From assembly GCF_024281035.1 (NCBI RefSeq), contig NZ_JAMXLH010000020.1:171892-235891 (forward strand): a DNA stretch of 64,000 nt, read 5' to 3'. Under the pieces are notes generated by a model. That model was not told where the DNA came from and ran no database searches. It saw only the letters and a list, made by a program, of their open reading frames with translations. This DNA is from Paraburkholderia sp. GTDB lineage: Bacteria > Pseudomonadota > Gammaproteobacteria > Burkholderiales > Burkholderiaceae. A program made the position numbers and the translations under genes. Below are positions 18,306-28,914 of the stretch, in pieces. Each line of letters starts with the position of its first letter. The stretch's first letter is position 1.

Positions 18306-18542
18306 GGCGGCATTACACCATAGTCAGGTCACGAAAAGAACATGGCGGCGCGGGTGTCAGACCCGTGTCAGCCCCGGGGCTGACGCGCCAGGGGCGTGCA
18401 GGCAGCGGCGCTTCGCGCATTTCCCGATGAAATCGGTGACGCCCTGATGACAGCGCTGCACGCCGCCGCACAGCCGTCGCGTGGGCGACATGCCGGGGAG
18501 GGCGCCGCCGGGCGCGCACTCGCCGTCGGAGCGCCATTAGGC

Positions 18543-18548
18543 TAAAAT
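18543..18548 (+). promoter_or_regulatory. -10-like box TAAAAT abutting hrcA
   Basis: TAAAAT ends only 8 nt before the hrcA ATG (18557), which would place the transcription start within about 2 nt of the start codon. There is no Shine-Dalgarno sequence before hrcA. No clear -35 hexamer and no CIRCE inverted repeat are seen. Confidence 0.4.
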
Positions 18549-18556
18549 TTTCCGTC

Positions 18557-19576
18557 ATGCTAGATCCTCGCGCACAAACCCTCCTCAAGACGCTGATCGA
18601 GCGCTACATCGCCGAAGGTCAGCCGGTCGGTTCGCGCACGCTTTCGCGCTACTCGGGCCTGGAGTTGAGCCCGGCGACGATCCGCAACGTCATGTCGGAT
18701 CTGGAGGAGCTGGGGCTGGTGTCGAGCCCGCACACGTCGGCGGGGCGCGTGCCCACGCCGCGCGGCTACCGTTTGTTCGTGGACACGATGCTCACCGTCG
18801 AGCATGCCGCAGACGACGAGGCCGTCACGCGCGCGGTCAAGACGACGCTGCGTCCGGGCGAGCCGCAGAAGGTGGTGGCCGCCGCCGCGAGCGTGCTTTC
18901 GAATCTTTCGCAGTTTGCGGGCGTCGTGCTGACCCCGCGGCGCAGCCACATATTCAAGCAGATCGAGTTCATGCGCCTGTCCGACAAGCGCATCCTGCTC
19001 ATCATCGTGACGCCCGAAGGCGACGTGCAGAACCGCATCATGGCGACGCAGCGCGACTTCACGCCGTCCGAGCTCATCGAAGCCTCGAATTACATTAACG
19101 CACATTTCGCGGGCCTCTCGTTCGACGAAGTGCGCCAGCGCCTGCGCGAGGAAATCAACGCGCTGCGCGGCGACATGACCACGCTCATGCACGCGGCGGT
19201 GACGGCGAGCACCGACATCACCGACACCGGCGAGACCGTGCTGATCTCGGGCGAGCGCAACCTGCTCGAAGTGGCCGACCTGTCCTCGGACATGGCGCGG
19301 CTGCGCAAGCTCTTCGACGTGTTCGACCAGAAAACGAGCCTGCTGCAGCTGCTCGACGTGTCGAGCCACGCGCAGGGCGTGCAGATCTTCATTGGCGGCG
19401 AGTCGAACCTCGTGCCGATCGAGGAAATGAGCGTCGTCACCGCGCCGTACGAGGTGAACGGCCAGATCGTGGGCACGCTCGGCGTGATCGGCCCGACGCG
19501 CATGGCGTATAACCGCGTGATTCCCATTGTCGACATTACCGCGCGCCTCCTTTCGCTCACGCTCAGCCAGAACTGA
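18557..19576 (+). CDS. hrcA: Heat-inducible transcription repressor HrcA
   Basis: Repressor that binds CIRCE elements in front of chaperone genes, with GroEL modulating its activity. It has 339 aa, typical. The N-terminal winged helix ([17 protein letters not shown], then [16 protein letters not shown]) is intact, followed by the GAF-like dimerisation domain and the C-terminal [14 protein letters not shown] motif. No CIRCE box is visible before hrcA, grpE, dnaK or dnaJ in this window, so its target (probably groESL) is elsewhere. It sits at the head of the local heat-shock gene cluster. Confidence 0.96.
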   Translation: MLDPRAQTLLKTLIERYIAEGQPVGSRTLSRYSGLELSPATIRNVMSDLEELGLVSSPHTSAGRVPTPRGYRLFVDTMLTVEHAADDEAVTRAVKTTLRPGEPQKVVAAAASVLSNLSQFAGVVLTPRRSHIFKQIEFMRLSDKRILLIIVTPEGDVQNRIMATQRDFTPSELIEASNYINAHFAGLSFDEVRQRLREEINALRGDMTTLMHAAVTASTDITDTGETVLISGERNLLEVADLSSDMARLRKLFDVFDQKTSLLQLLDVSSHAQGVQIFIGGESNLVPIEEMSVVTAPYEVNGQIVGTLGVIGPTRMAYNRVIPIVDITARLLSLTLSQN

Positions 19577-19654
19577 GCACGCTTTCATCATGCGGCAAGC
19601 GCGCGCCGCGCGCCATTGGCCGAATGGCCGGGTGGGCGGGCACGACCCGGCCGC

Positions 19655-19660
19655 TATAAT
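19655..19660 (+). promoter_or_regulatory. -10 box TATAAT upstream of hemH
   Basis: A perfect TATAAT 52 nt before the hemH start. The 17-bp upstream position lacks a good -35 hexamer. Confidence 0.45.
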
Positions 19661-19712
19661 GTTTGCTTTGTGCAACTGTTGCTGCGCTCGCGCGCGGCGC
19701 AACTGATCGCCT

Positions 19713-20780
19713 ATGCGTTTCGATCTGGAACGGCCCCTGCAGTCCGCGCTCGCGCATCGTGTCGCGGTGCTGCTCATCAATCTGGGCACGCCCGATGCGC
19801 CCACGCCGCGCGCCGTGCGCCGCTACCTGGCGCAGTTCCTGTCCGATCCGCGCGTGGTCGAGATTCCCGCGCCCGTCTGGCAGGTCATCCTGCGCACGAT
19901 GATCCTGCCGTTTCGCAGCAGTTCGTCGGCGAAGAAATACGCGACCATCTGGTCGCCCGAGGGCTCGCCGTTGCGCGTGCACACGCAGAAGCAGACCGAC
20001 GGCCTGCGCCATCTGCTCCACGCGAACGACTACCCGGTGATCGTCGATCACGCGATGCGCTACGGCGCGCCGGATATCCCCGCGATCCTGAACCAGCTCA
20101 AGCTCGCAGGCGCGGAGCGCATCCTGCTCGTGCCGATGTATCCGCAGTATTCGTCGTCCACCACGGCCACCGCGTTCGACGCCGTATTCGCCGCGCTGCG
20201 CCGCATGCGCAACCAGCCGGAAATCCGCACGGTGCGCGCGTATCACGACCATCCCGCCTATATCGCGGCGCTCGCCGCCCAGGTCCACCAGTACTGGCAT
20301 GCGCATGGCCGGCCCGATTTCGCGGCCGGCGACCGGCTCGTGCTGAGCTTTCACGGCGTGCCGAGCCGCACGCTCGACCTTGGCGACCCGTATCACGACC
20401 AGTGCCAGCAAACCGCCTCGCTGCTCATGCACGCCCTCGAACTGACGCCGGTGGAGTGCCGCGTCACGTTCCAGTCGCGTTTTGGCCGTGCGAAGTGGCT
20501 CCAGCCCTATACGGCGCCCACGCTGCGCGAACTCGGCCAGGGCGGCGTGCGCCGCGCGGACGTCTTCTGCCCCGGCTTTACCGCCGACTGCCTCGAAACG
20601 ATCGAGGAAATCGGCATGGAAGTGCGCGACGAGTTTCTCGGCGGCGGCGGCAAGGAGTTTCACCGTATTCCGTGCCTGAATGCGTCGACGGCCTGGATTG
20701 CAGCGCTCGGCGAAATCGTTGCGCAGAACCTCCAGGGCTGGCCGGTTCAGACCGCTTTGCCCGCGGGCGCGGCTGCCTGA
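19713..20780 (+). CDS. hemH: Ferrochelatase
   Basis: Inserts Fe2+ into protoporphyrin IX, the last step of haem synthesis (355 aa). Motifs visible: [11 protein letters not shown] near residue 16, the [10 protein letters not shown] loop (about 146-155), LVLSFHGVP with the metal-binding His (about 210-218), and the C-terminal [18 protein letters not shown] with the catalytic Glu. ATG is at 19713. It lies between hrcA and hslR, all in one direction. Confidence 0.97.
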   Translation: MRFDLERPLQSALAHRVAVLLINLGTPDAPTPRAVRRYLAQFLSDPRVVEIPAPVWQVILRTMILPFRSSSSAKKYATIWSPEGSPLRVHTQKQTDGLRHLLHANDYPVIVDHAMRYGAPDIPAILNQLKLAGAERILLVPMYPQYSSSTTATAFDAVFAALRRMRNQPEIRTVRAYHDHPAYIAALAAQVHQYWHAHGRPDFAAGDRLVLSFHGVPSRTLDLGDPYHDQCQQTASLLMHALELTPVECRVTFQSRFGRAKWLQPYTAPTLRELGQGGVRRADVFCPGFTADCLETIEEIGMEVRDEFLGGGGKEFHRIPCLNASTAWIAALGEIVAQNLQGWPVQTALPAGAAA

Positions 20781-20822
20781 GTCATTGCATGAGCGCGCAC
20801 GATTCTGCTGCGGATTCCTCGT

Positions 20823-21230
20823 ATGAACTACAAGATCTCGACTGACCCGTCCGCCCGGCTGCGCATCGACAAGTGGCTGTGGGCGGCCCGTTTCTTCAAG
20901 ACGCGCTCGCTCGCGTCGGATGCGCTAGGCAAGGGCCGCGTGCGGATCGGCGGCGAGGTCGTGAAGGCGTCGAAGGACGTGCGCGTGGGCGACCTCGTCG
21001 AAATCGAGATCGAGCACGTGGTCTGGGAAGTCGAGGTGCTGGGCCTGTGCGATCTGCGCGGCCCGGCGAGCATCGCGCAGACGCTCTACGCGGAGACGGA
21101 AACCGGACGCGCGCGGCGCGCAGCCGAACAGGACCGGCGGCGGCTCTTTCGCGAGCCCGCGTCGGCGCTGCACGGCAGGCCGACGAAGCGCGATCGCCGC
21201 ACTATCGACAAACTTGGGCGTGGGAGTTGA
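20823..21230 (+). CDS. hslR: Hsp15-like S4 RNA-binding heat-shock protein
   Basis: RNA-binding protein with an S4 fold (135 aa, as E. coli Hsp15). Hsp15 binds 50S subunits carrying blocked nascent chains. The S4 core RLRIDKWLWAARFFKTRSLA begins at residue 12 and continues through GGEVVKASKDVRVGD. The C-terminal tail is basic (TKRDRRTIDKLGRG). It follows hemH by 42 bp and precedes grpE-dnaK-dnaJ, so the neighbours support a heat-shock role. Confidence 0.92.
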   Translation: MNYKISTDPSARLRIDKWLWAARFFKTRSLASDALGKGRVRIGGEVVKASKDVRVGDLVEIEIEHVVWEVEVLGLCDLRGPASIAQTLYAETETGRARRAAEQDRRRLFREPASALHGRPTKRDRRTIDKLGRGS

Positions 21231-21363
21231 ACAACGCGTCCATCGTGGCGTGAATGGCACCGTATTCCGTCGTGTTGTCGGTCACGGCGCCGGACATGCA
21301 GATGGTGGTGGTTCCGGCAATGAGTACCAGTGCGACCACCGCAGTTGCAAAGGTCAGTTTCAC
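21202..21363 (-). CDS. Small putative secreted protein, 53 aa
   Basis: Unrecognised small gene opposite and convergent to hslR, overlapping its last 29 nt. The GTG start at 21361-21363 is preceded by a strong GGGGGAG ribosome site 4-5 nt away. The protein begins VKLTFATAVVALVLIAGTTT, a typical signal peptide or single membrane helix. It continues with a Cys-containing ICMSGAV segment and a polar tail ending AQVCR. The two Cys could form a disulfide or, for the first, a lipid anchor, although the lipobox is poor. Function unknown; only the ribosome site and signal sequence argue that it is real. Confidence 0.5.
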   Translation of the reverse strand: MKLTFATAVVALVLIAGTTTICMSGAVTDNTTEYGAIHATMDALFNSHAQVCR

Positions 21364-21716
21364 GGTACTCCCCCGGGAGATTGCACAGCGAAACGGCTGG
21401 ATTGCAGCCAACTCGATCGGGTGCCCGGCTCGGCCAAAACGTGCTTTGCGCAGGACCTGTTCCTGAGTTTAGGTCAGTGCTGTCGCCCACTCAATTTCAT
21501 TCTTGCGGCACTGCGGTAATGGTTGTAACGGTGGGTTTCTGTTGCCTTTCGGCGGCGGAAAAAAACCGCCGAAAGCCCTTGAAATCGGCGATCCGGCATC
21601 CACGTGCATCTGCGATGCGCAAAGCGGGTGTCGCGCCGTAGCAACATGGCGCGAGGCGCCGGGCCGGTGGCCCGAGGCTTTGCTCCCTTTTTTAAATTTC
21701 AACGACGTTCAGCGAC
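21364..21716. other. Intergenic region before grpE with a 10-bp hairpin and a sigma-32-like -35
   Basis: No gene in these 353 bp. A perfect hairpin ctttcggcgg / ccgccgaaag (21546-21555 with 21566-21575, A-rich loop) lies centrally, without a downstream U-run. CTTGAAA at 21578-21584 matches the heat-shock sigma-32 -35 element, and the downstream ATCCAC at 21598 is a poor -10. Confidence 0.5.
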
Positions 21717-22271
21717 ATGGAAAACACGCAAGAGAACCCGACGAGCCAGAACCCCACGCCCGCGGACGATCCGTCGCAAGCCGCCGGGGCGGCTGCTGCG
21801 GAAGCAGCGACGCAGGGCGGCGTGGACGCCGAACTCGCACAGGCGCAGGCGAAGGTCGCCGAACTGCAGGATGCGTTCATCCGTGCGAAGGCGGAGACCG
21901 AAAACGTGCGCCGCCGTGCGCAGGAAGACGTCCAGAAGGCGCACAAGTTCGCCATCGAGAGCTTCGCCGAGCACCTGCTGCCGGTCGTGGACAGCCTCGA
22001 AGCGGCTGTTGCTCACGACTCGGACGACCTGGCGAAGGTGCGCGAGGGCGTCGAGCTGACGCTCAAGCAGCTCACGGGCGCGCTGGAAAAAGGCCGCGTC
22101 GTCGCCATCGACCCGGCCGGCGAGAAGTTCGATCCGCACCGCCATCAGGCGATTTCGATGGTGCCGTCCGAGCAGGAGGCGAACACCGTCGTCAACGTGC
22201 TGCAAAAGGGCTATGTGATCGCCGACCGCGTGCTGCGTCCGGCGCTCGTCACCGTTTCCCAGCCGAAGTAA
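21717..22271 (+). CDS. grpE: Nucleotide exchange factor GrpE
   Basis: Co-chaperone that releases ADP from DnaK (184 aa). A Pro/Ala/Gln-rich acidic N-terminal tail (1-35) is followed by a long dimerising coiled coil (about 38-95: [20 protein letters not shown]). The compact beta domain ends with [17 protein letters not shown], the family's C-terminal signature. It is first in the order grpE-dnaK-dnaJ. Confidence 0.96.
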   Translation: MENTQENPTSQNPTPADDPSQAAGAAAAEAATQGGVDAELAQAQAKVAELQDAFIRAKAETENVRRRAQEDVQKAHKFAIESFAEHLLPVVDSLEAAVAHDSDDLAKVREGVELTLKQLTGALEKGRVVAIDPAGEKFDPHRHQAISMVPSEQEANTVVNVLQKGYVIADRVLRPALVTVSQPK

Positions 22272-22354
22272 GCGTAATGAAAGCGCCCGTGCCCGCCGCG
22301 ATGGCCGTTGCACGGGCGATTGAAAAAAATTAATGACCGGATAGCGCCCGGGGT

Positions 22355-22380
22355 CTTGAAAACGCCGCAGTGGCACTTAT
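22355..22380 (+). promoter_or_regulatory. Possible sigma-32 promoter of dnaK
   Basis: CTTGAAA at 22355-22361 is a full match to the heat-shock -35 element. The expected -10 (CCCCAT type) about 13 nt later reads gcacttat, a weak match. The start would lie about 95 nt before dnaK. Confidence 0.4.
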
Positions 22381-22484
22381 TTGGGCAGCAGTTCCGGATT
22401 GAAGCGGATGGCCGGCGCAGCAGGCGAAAGCCGTAGCGCGAGCGGCGCTCCGCACAGCGACCAAACATTGGAGATTAGATAAAC

Positions 22485-24431
22485 ATGGGCAAAATCATCG
22501 GTATCGACCTCGGCACCACCAACTCGTGCGTGGCGCTGATGGAAGGCAATCAAGTGAAGGTGATCGAGAACTCGGAAGGCGCCCGCACGACGCCGTCCAT
22601 CATCGCCTACATGGACGACAACGAAGTGCTGGTCGGCGCGCCGGCCAAGCGCCAGTCGGTCACGAACCCGAAGAACACGCTTTACGCAGTCAAGCGCCTG
22701 ATCGGCCGCCGCTTCGAAGAAAAAGAAGTGCAGAAGGACATCGGTCTGATGCCCTACAAGATCGTCAAGCACGACAACGGCGACGCGTGGGTCGAAGCGC
22801 ACGGCGCGAAGCTCGCACCGTCGCAGATTTCGGCTGAAGTGCTGCGCAAGATGAAGAAGACCGCTGAAGACTACCTCGGCGAGCCGGTCACCGAAGCCGT
22901 GATCACGGTTCCCGCGTACTTCAACGACAGCCAGCGCCAGGCGACCAAGGACGCGGGCCGCATCGCCGGTCTGGAAGTCAAGCGCATCATCAACGAGCCG
23001 ACGGCAGCCGCGCTCGCGTTCGGTCTGGACAAGGCCGAAAAGGGCGACCGCAAGATCGCCGTGTTCGACCTCGGCGGCGGCACGTTCGACATCTCGATCA
23101 TCGAAATCGCGGACGTGGACGGCGAAATGCAGTTCGAAGTGCTCTCGACGAACGGCGACACGTTCCTCGGCGGCGAAGACTTCGACCAGCGCATCATCGA
23201 TTACATCATCGGCGAGTTCAAGAAGGAGCAGGGCGTCGACCTCTCGAAGGACGTGCTCGCGCTGCAACGCCTGAAGGAAGCCGCTGAAAAGGCCAAGATC
23301 GAACTGTCGTCGGGCCAGCAGACCGAAATCAACCTGCCGTACATCACGGCGGACGCCTCGGGTCCGAAGCACCTGAACCTCAAGATCACGCGCGCCAAGC
23401 TCGAAGCGCTGGTCGAAGAGCTGATCGCGCGCACCATCGAGCCGTGCCGCGTGGCGATCAAGGACGCGGGCGTGAAGGTCGGGGACATCGACGACGTGAT
23501 TCTCGTCGGCGGCCAGACGCGCATGCCGAAGGTCCAGGAAACGGTGAAGGAGTTCTTCGGCAAGGAACCGCGCCGCGACGTGAACCCGGACGAAGCCGTG
23601 GCCGTGGGCGCCGCGATCCAGGGCCAGGTGCTCTCGGGCGACCGCAAGGACGTGCTGCTTCTCGACGTCACCCCGCTCTCGCTCGGCATCGAGACGCTCG
23701 GCGGCGTGATGACGAAGATGATCAACAAGAACACCACGATCCCGACGAAGCACGCGCAGGTGTATTCGACGGCGGACGACAACCAGTCGGCCGTGACGAT
23801 CAAGGTGTTCCAGGGCGAGCGCGAAATGGCAGCGGGCAACAAGCTGCTCGGCGAGTTCAACCTCGAAGGCATTCCGCCGTCGCCGCGCGGCGTACCGCAG
23901 ATCGAAGTGACCTTCGACATCGACGCGAACGGCATTCTGCACGTCGGTGCGAAGGACAAGGCGACCGGCAAGGAAAACAAGATCACCATCAAGGCGAACT
24001 CGGGCCTGTCGGAAGCCGAGATCGAGAAGATGGTGAAGGACGCCGAAGCGAACGCGGAAGAAGATCACCGTCTGCATGAGCTGGCCGACGCGCGCAACCA
24101 GGGCGACGCGCTCGTTCACAGCACGAAGAAAGCCGTGGCCGAGTACGGTGACAAGATCGATGCGAGCGAGAAGGAAAAGATCGAAGCCGCGCTGAAGGAC
24201 CTCGAAGACACGCTGAAGAGCTCGTCGGCGGACAAGGCGGGGATCGACGCGAAGGTCGAGGCACTGTCGGCAGCGTCGCAGAAGCTCGGCGAGAAGATGT
24301 ACGCCGACATGCAGGCGCAGCAGGCGGGCGCTGCCGGTGCGGCGGGCGCGGCGGCGGGCGGTGCGCAGGAAAGCGCGCAGCAGGCCGACGACGTGGTCGA
24401 CGCCGACTTCAAGGAAGTCAAGAAAGACTGA
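22485..24431 (+). CDS. dnaK: Chaperone DnaK (Hsp70)
   Basis: ATP-driven Hsp70 chaperone working with DnaJ and GrpE (648 aa). The N-terminal [14 protein letters not shown], the phosphate loops FDLGGGTFD (about 195) and LVGGQTRMP (about 341), the linker [12 protein letters not shown] and the substrate-binding domain are all standard. The C-terminal lid ends with a Gln/Ala/Gly-rich stretch and the [12 protein letters not shown] tail common in betaproteobacteria. GGAG before ATG is moderate (ttggagattag). A sigma-32-like element lies upstream. Confidence 0.98.
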   Translation: MGKIIGIDLGTTNSCVALMEGNQVKVIENSEGARTTPSIIAYMDDNEVLVGAPAKRQSVTNPKNTLYAVKRLIGRRFEEKEVQKDIGLMPYKIVKHDNGDAWVEAHGAKLAPSQISAEVLRKMKKTAEDYLGEPVTEAVITVPAYFNDSQRQATKDAGRIAGLEVKRIINEPTAAALAFGLDKAEKGDRKIAVFDLGGGTFDISIIEIADVDGEMQFEVLSTNGDTFLGGEDFDQRIIDYIIGEFKKEQGVDLSKDVLALQRLKEAAEKAKIELSSGQQTEINLPYITADASGPKHLNLKITRAKLEALVEELIARTIEPCRVAIKDAGVKVGDIDDVILVGGQTRMPKVQETVKEFFGKEPRRDVNPDEAVAVGAAIQGQVLSGDRKDVLLLDVTPLSLGIETLGGVMTKMINKNTTIPTKHAQVYSTADDNQSAVTIKVFQGEREMAAGNKLLGEFNLEGIPPSPRGVPQIEVTFDIDANGILHVGAKDKATGKENKITIKANSGLSEAEIEKMVKDAEANAEEDHRLHELADARNQGDALVHSTKKAVAEYGDKIDASEKEKIEAALKDLEDTLKSSSADKAGIDAKVEALSAASQKLGEKMYADMQAQQAGAAGAAGAAAGGAQESAQQADDVVDADFKEVKKD

Positions 24432-24736
24432 CGCCAGAGGTTCCCGACCGCAGCGGCCGCTTGATGCAGAAGAGCGCAGAAGCGATGAAGTGGCTGTGAA
24501 GCGCGGCGGGAACCGGCCGCATCGGTTACGATGCGCGCAGTATTTGCACACGCCTGGCGAGCCTCGACGGCTCTCCGGGCACATTTGTTTTTTGGAGCCT
24601 GCTCTCGACGGGGGCCGCCGGAGTGCCGCAACACGGTGCCACGGCGATCGACGGGAGTGGCATACGGGTCACGAGACTCCAGCATTCACGAGGAGCCGGT
24701 GCGCGCGACCTGACGCGTGACTGGCGTTGAACCGAT
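24432..24736. other. dnaK-dnaJ spacer (305 bp)
   Basis: No ORF with coding character and no clear terminator. A possible -10 (TACGAT near 24527) has no partner. dnaJ may be read through from dnaK. Confidence 0.5.
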
Positions 24737-25870
24737 ATGGCGAAACGGGATTACTACGAGGTTCTGGGCGTTGCGAAGAACGCGAGCGACGACGAAATCA
24801 AGAAGGCGTATCGCAAGCTGGCGATGAAGTATCACCCGGACCGCAATCCGGACAGCAAGGATGCGGAAGAGCATTTCAAGGAGGTGAAGGAAGCCTATGA
24901 AATGCTTTCGGACTCGCAAAAGCGGGGCGCGTACGACCAGTACGGGCACGCGGGCGTCGATCCGAGCATGGGCGGTGCGGGTGCGCAGGGCTTCGGCGGT
25001 TTCGCGGATGCATTCGGCGACATCTTCGGCGACATCTTCGGTCAGGCAGCGGGCGGCGCACGCGGCGCGCGCAGCGGCCCGCAGGTGTATCGCGGCGCGG
25101 ACCTGCGCTACAGCATGGAGATCACGCTCGACCAGGCGGCGCACGGCTACGAAACGCAGATCCGCGTTCCGGGCTGGAGCGGCTGCGAGGTCTGTCACGG
25201 CTCGGGCGCGAAGCCCGGCACCAAGCCGGAAAGCTGCCCGACCTGCCACGGCTCGGGTTCGGTGCGCATGTCGCAGGGCTTCTTCAGCATCCAGCAGACC
25301 TGCCCGAAGTGCCACGGCACCGGCTCGTACATTCCCGAGCCCTGCACCAACTGCCACGGCGCGGGCAAGGTGAAGGAAACCAAGACACTCGAAGTGAAGA
25401 TTCCCGCGGGCATCGACGACGGCATGCGGATCCGCTCCGCCGGCAACGGCGAGCCGGGAATCAACGGCGGGCCGTCGGGCGACCTCTACGTCGAGATTCA
25501 CATCAAGTCGCACCCGGTGTTCGAGCGCGACGGCGACGACCTGCACTGCCAGATGCCGATTCCGTTCACGACGGCGGCGCTCGGCGGCGAGATCGAAGTG
25601 CCCACGCTGGCGGGCCGCGCGAGCTTCACGGTGCCCGAGGGCACGCAGTCGGGCAAGACCTTCCGTCTGCGCGGCAAGGGCATCAAGGGGCTGCGTTCGA
25701 GTATCGCGGGCGATCTGTACGTGCACGTGCAGGTCGAAACGCCGGTCAAGCTCACCGACCAGCAGCGCGACCTGCTCCAGCAGTTCGAGAAGTCGCTGGT
25801 GGAAGGCGGCGCGCGTCACAGCCCGCAGAGCAAGAGCTGGTTCGACCGCGTGAAGAGCTTCTTCGACTGA
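24737..25870 (+). CDS. dnaJ: Chaperone DnaJ (Hsp40)
   Basis: Hsp40 co-chaperone that delivers clients to DnaK and stimulates its ATPase (377 aa). It has a J domain (1-70) with HPD in YHPDRNP, a Gly/Phe-rich linker ([20 protein letters not shown]), and four CxxCxGxG zinc-binding repeats ([32 protein letters not shown]). The C-terminal substrate domain includes GDLYV. Complete type I DnaJ. Confidence 0.98.
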   Translation: MAKRDYYEVLGVAKNASDDEIKKAYRKLAMKYHPDRNPDSKDAEEHFKEVKEAYEMLSDSQKRGAYDQYGHAGVDPSMGGAGAQGFGGFADAFGDIFGDIFGQAAGGARGARSGPQVYRGADLRYSMEITLDQAAHGYETQIRVPGWSGCEVCHGSGAKPGTKPESCPTCHGSGSVRMSQGFFSIQQTCPKCHGTGSYIPEPCTNCHGAGKVKETKTLEVKIPAGIDDGMRIRSAGNGEPGINGGPSGDLYVEIHIKSHPVFERDGDDLHCQMPIPFTTAALGGEIEVPTLAGRASFTVPEGTQSGKTFRLRGKGIKGLRSSIAGDLYVHVQVETPVKLTDQQRDLLQQFEKSLVEGGARHSPQSKSWFDRVKSFFD

Positions 25871-25971
25871 GTTTCAATCGGGTAAGGCCCTGAACCGGCG
25901 GCGCGCAGCAGCGCCGCTGGCCAGGCCTCGCCAGGCTGCGGTTAGCCCGTAGGTAGGCAGCAGGTGCGTCT

Positions 25972-27918
25972 ATGGCAGTGAACGACGGCGGCGCGGTATT
26001 CGCGCTGCTCGACGATGGCAATTCCGCTGGCGATTCAGGCGCGGTGCGCCGCACGAGTCGCCTGTACACGGGGTTCGTGCGTGAGCGCGTGTGTGCCCGG
26101 GCGCAGGATCTCGACGCGGTGTGCCGCGATGTCGACGACGATCTGCGCGCGGGGCTCCACGCGGTCGTGCTGGGCGATTACGCGTTCGGCCGCGCCCTGC
26201 AGTTTGCTGCACCCTCCGATTGCGACTCCGACAAAACGCAGCACGGCGATGCCGTGCTGCGTTTTTTATTGTTCGAACGCTGCGAGCACTTCGCGCGTGA
26301 AGATGTCGATGCCTGGCTCGCGGCGCGCGAAGGCGCCGACGCGCCCGCGCCCGCCGGTATCGCGGGCGTTGTGTCCGGCGTCGATCGCGCACGGTTCGAA
26401 GCGGACATCGAAGCCGTGCAGGCCGCACTGCGCGCGGGCGAGTCGTATCAGATCAACTACACGTACCGGCTTCAGTTCGAGGCGTTCGGTGCGCCGCTCG
26501 CGCTCTATCGGCGCTTGCGCGAGCGCCAGCGCGTGCCGTATGGCGCGCTGATCGCGCTGCCGGGCGACCGCTGGGTGCTTTCGTGTTCGCCGGAATTGTT
26601 TGTCGAGAAGCACGGCGACACGCTGCGCGCGAAACCGATGAAGGGCACCGCCGCGCGCCCCGCCGATCCAGCCGCTGATCCCGCCGCCGACCGCGCCGCA
26701 GCGCAGTTCCTCGCGAACGACCCGAAGAACCGCGCCGAAAACGTCATGATCGTCGATCTGCTGCGCAACGACCTCTCGCGCATTGCGCAGACGGGCTCGG
26801 TGCGCGTGCCGGCGCTCTTTTGCGTGGAGCCGTATGGGGCCGTGTGGCAGATGACTTCCACGGTCGAGGCGAACATGCGCGCGCACACGACGTTCGCCGA
26901 CATGATGCGCGCGCTCTTTCCGTGCGGATCGATCACGGGTGCGCCGAAGCACCGTACGATGGAACTCATCGACGCGCTGGAGCATGGTCCGCGCGGACTC
27001 TACACCGGTACGATCGGCTGGCTGGAGGCTGCGGATGCAGCGGATGCCGCCGCGCACGATGAAGGACGCGCCTCCGCCGTGGATGCATGCGGCGACTTCT
27101 GCCTCTCGGTCGCGATCCGCACGCTGACACTCGACGCGCCCGCTGCGCGAGGCGGCATGCGGCGCGGCGCGATGGGCGTCGGCGCGGGCATCGTGCTCGA
27201 TAGCGTTGCCGCCGACGAATACGAGGAGACCCGTTTGAAAGCACGTTTTCTGACCGGAGCCGATCCCGGCATCGCGTTGTTCGAAACGATGTATGCGACG
27301 CGTGCCGACGGCGTGCGCCACGTCGAGCGGCATCTCGCGCGGCTCGCGGGCAGCGCTGCGTGGCTCGGTTTCCCCTGCGATGCCGATGCGTTGCGTGCGC
27401 GTCTTGCGGCGACCTGCACCGGTTTGCCCGAGGGTGTGCCGCATCGCATGCGCGTCGCGCTCGGCAAGGACGGCGTGGCGCAACTGACCTTCGCGCCGCT
27501 CGCGCCGCTTGCGCCATCGGCCGGGCAGACGGTCGGCGTGATGCTTGCCCCCGATCATGGCTTCGCGCCGGTCGAATCGGCCGATGCGCTGTTGCTGCGC
27601 AAGACCACGCGCCGAGCCGAATTCGACCGCGCCTGGCACGAAGCCGAGGCGCACGGTGCATTCGACATGCTGTTCTTCAACGAGCGCGGCGAACTGACCG
27701 AAGGCGGGCGCAGCAACGTGTTCTTGAAGCTCGACGGGAAGTGGTGGACGCCGCCGCTGTCATCGGGCGTGCTGCCGGGCGTGATGCGCGGCGTGCTGCT
27801 CGACGATGTGTCGGTGGCCGCGAAAGAGCGCGTGCTCACGCGCGAGGATGTGGCGAATGCCGAGGCGCTGATGCTCACCAACGCACTACGCGGTGTGGTG
27901 CCGGCGCGGCTTGTCTGA
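25972..27918 (+). CDS. pabB: Fused aminodeoxychorismate synthase component I / 4-amino-4-deoxychorismate lyase (PabB-PabC)
   Basis: Two consecutive steps of 4-aminobenzoate (folate) synthesis in one 648-aa chain. Residues about 1-420 are PabB: chorismate-binding motifs ESYQINYTYR, the lysine-bearing KPMKGTAARP that marks PabB rather than TrpE, VDLLRNDLSRI, PCGSITGAPK and GVGAGIVLDS. Residues about 425-648 are a class IV PLP lyase (PabC): FETMYA, the catalytic Lys in LLLRKTTRR, ERGELTEGGRSNVFL, and the end EALMLTNALRGVVPARL. The glutamine amidotransferase PabA is not here. The fusion type is known in other proteobacteria. It follows dnaJ by 101 bp. Confidence 0.95.
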   Translation: MAVNDGGAVFALLDDGNSAGDSGAVRRTSRLYTGFVRERVCARAQDLDAVCRDVDDDLRAGLHAVVLGDYAFGRALQFAAPSDCDSDKTQHGDAVLRFLLFERCEHFAREDVDAWLAAREGADAPAPAGIAGVVSGVDRARFEADIEAVQAALRAGESYQINYTYRLQFEAFGAPLALYRRLRERQRVPYGALIALPGDRWVLSCSPELFVEKHGDTLRAKPMKGTAARPADPAADPAADRAAAQFLANDPKNRAENVMIVDLLRNDLSRIAQTGSVRVPALFCVEPYGAVWQMTSTVEANMRAHTTFADMMRALFPCGSITGAPKHRTMELIDALEHGPRGLYTGTIGWLEAADAADAAAHDEGRASAVDACGDFCLSVAIRTLTLDAPAARGGMRRGAMGVGAGIVLDSVAADEYEETRLKARFLTGADPGIALFETMYATRADGVRHVERHLARLAGSAAWLGFPCDADALRARLAATCTGLPEGVPHRMRVALGKDGVAQLTFAPLAPLAPSAGQTVGVMLAPDHGFAPVESADALLLRKTTRRAEFDRAWHEAEAHGAFDMLFFNERGELTEGGRSNVFLKLDGKWWTPPLSSGVLPGVMRGVLLDDVSVAAKERVLTREDVANAEALMLTNALRGVVPARLV

Positions 27919-28002
27919 TGGTTTGCTGATCGCTTTCTGACGATTCCAGTCGTTAGCCGCAACGGAAGAAGGTGCGCGGTCAACGAAAACGAAAGAGAAA
28001 AC

Positions 28003-28036
28003 AAAAAGGACGCGGCGCTTCAGGCGCCGCGCCCTT
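28003..28036 (-). terminator. Terminator shared by convergent panB and pabBC
   Basis: Stem cgcggcgc / gcgccgcg (28011-28018 and 28024-28031) with loop ttcag, extended by aagg/cctt across a mismatch. On the minus strand it is followed by a T-run (from 28007-28003), so it best serves panB, whose stop is 13 nt away. Confidence 0.7.
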
Positions 28037-28048
28037 CTTCAAGGGTGC

Positions 28049-28867
28049 TTACTGAAAGCCGTGCTCGGCGCCGGGGAATGAGCCGTCCTTCACGGCCTTC
28101 ACGTACGCGACCACGGCCGATTCGATATTCGGCTGCCCTTGCATGAAATCCTTCACGAAGCGCGGACGCTTGCCGGGGAAAATGCCGAGCATGTCGTGCA
28201 GCACGAGCACCTGGCCCGAGCAGCCCGCACCGGCGCCGATCCCGATCGTCGGCACGCGCAACTGGTTCGTGACCATCGCGCCGAGCGATGACGGCACCGC
28301 TTCCATCAACACGATCTGCGCGCCCGCGTCCTGCAGCGCCTGCGCGTCGCGCAGCAGCTGCGCCGCGCCGCTCTCGGTCTTGCCCTGCACCTTGAAGCCG
28401 CCGAACGCGTGCACCGACTGCGGCGTGAGGCCGATGTGCGCGCACACGGGCACCGCGCGTTCGATCAGCATCGCCACCGTGGGCGCGAGCCATTCGCCGC
28501 CCTCGATCTTCACCATCTGCGCGCCCGCGCGCATGAGCTTCACCGAGCTCGCGAACGCTTCTTCGGGGGTGCCGAAGGTGCCGAACGGCAGATCGGCCAT
28601 GATGAGCGCGGACGGCTGTGCGCGCGCGACGCACGCCGTGTGATACGCGATGTCGTCGAGCGAGACGGGCAGCGTCGTCGTGTGACCCTGGAGCACATTG
28701 CCGAGCGAGTCGCCGATCAGCAGCACGTCGACGCCCGCGCGGTCGCACAGCGACGAGAAGCTCGCGTCATAGCAGGTCAGCATGGCGATCTTTTCGCCAG
28801 CATCGCGCATGGCCTGGAGTTTGGGCACGGTGACGGCGCTGCGGCTCGTTTCCTGCAGGTAAGTCAT
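28049..28867 (-). CDS. panB: 3-methyl-2-oxobutanoate hydroxymethyltransferase
   Basis: First step of pantothenate synthesis: adds a hydroxymethyl group from methylene-tetrahydrofolate to 2-oxoisovalerate (272 aa). Metal and substrate motifs [14 protein letters not shown] (about 47-60), [24 protein letters not shown] and [14 protein letters not shown] are intact. ATG at 28865-28867 opens the conserved N terminus, so a longer upstream reading is not needed. It is last gene of the leftward perM-hda-HAD-pcnB-folK-dgk-panB run, 47 bp after dgk. No panC is nearby. Confidence 0.96.
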   Translation of the reverse strand: MTYLQETSRSAVTVPKLQAMRDAGEKIAMLTCYDASFSSLCDRAGVDVLLIGDSLGNVLQGHTTTLPVSLDDIAYHTACVARAQPSALIMADLPFGTFGTPEEAFASSVKLMRAGAQMVKIEGGEWLAPTVAMLIERAVPVCAHIGLTPQSVHAFGGFKVQGKTESGAAQLLRDAQALQDAGAQIVLMEAVPSSLGAMVTNQLRVPTIGIGAGAGCSGQVLVLHDMLGIFPGKRPRFVKDFMQGQPNIESAVVAYVKAVKDGSFPGAEHGFQ

Positions 28868-28914
28868 GGAGCGGTCCGTTGGAGAGCAAGACAGAAAGGG
28901 AAAGGGGACGCCGT

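Noticed and set aside
22284..22318. Terminator between grpE and dnaK
   Set aside because: A 9-bp stem (cgcccgtgc / gcacgggcg) is present, but the loop is 17 nt and it is followed by an A-run rather than a U-run on the plus strand. It is probably a weak structure only.
18306..22484. CIRCE elements for HrcA
   Set aside because: No TTAGCACTC-N9-GAGTGCTAA inverted repeat is found before hrcA, grpE, dnaK or dnaJ. Only sigma-32-like -35 elements are seen.
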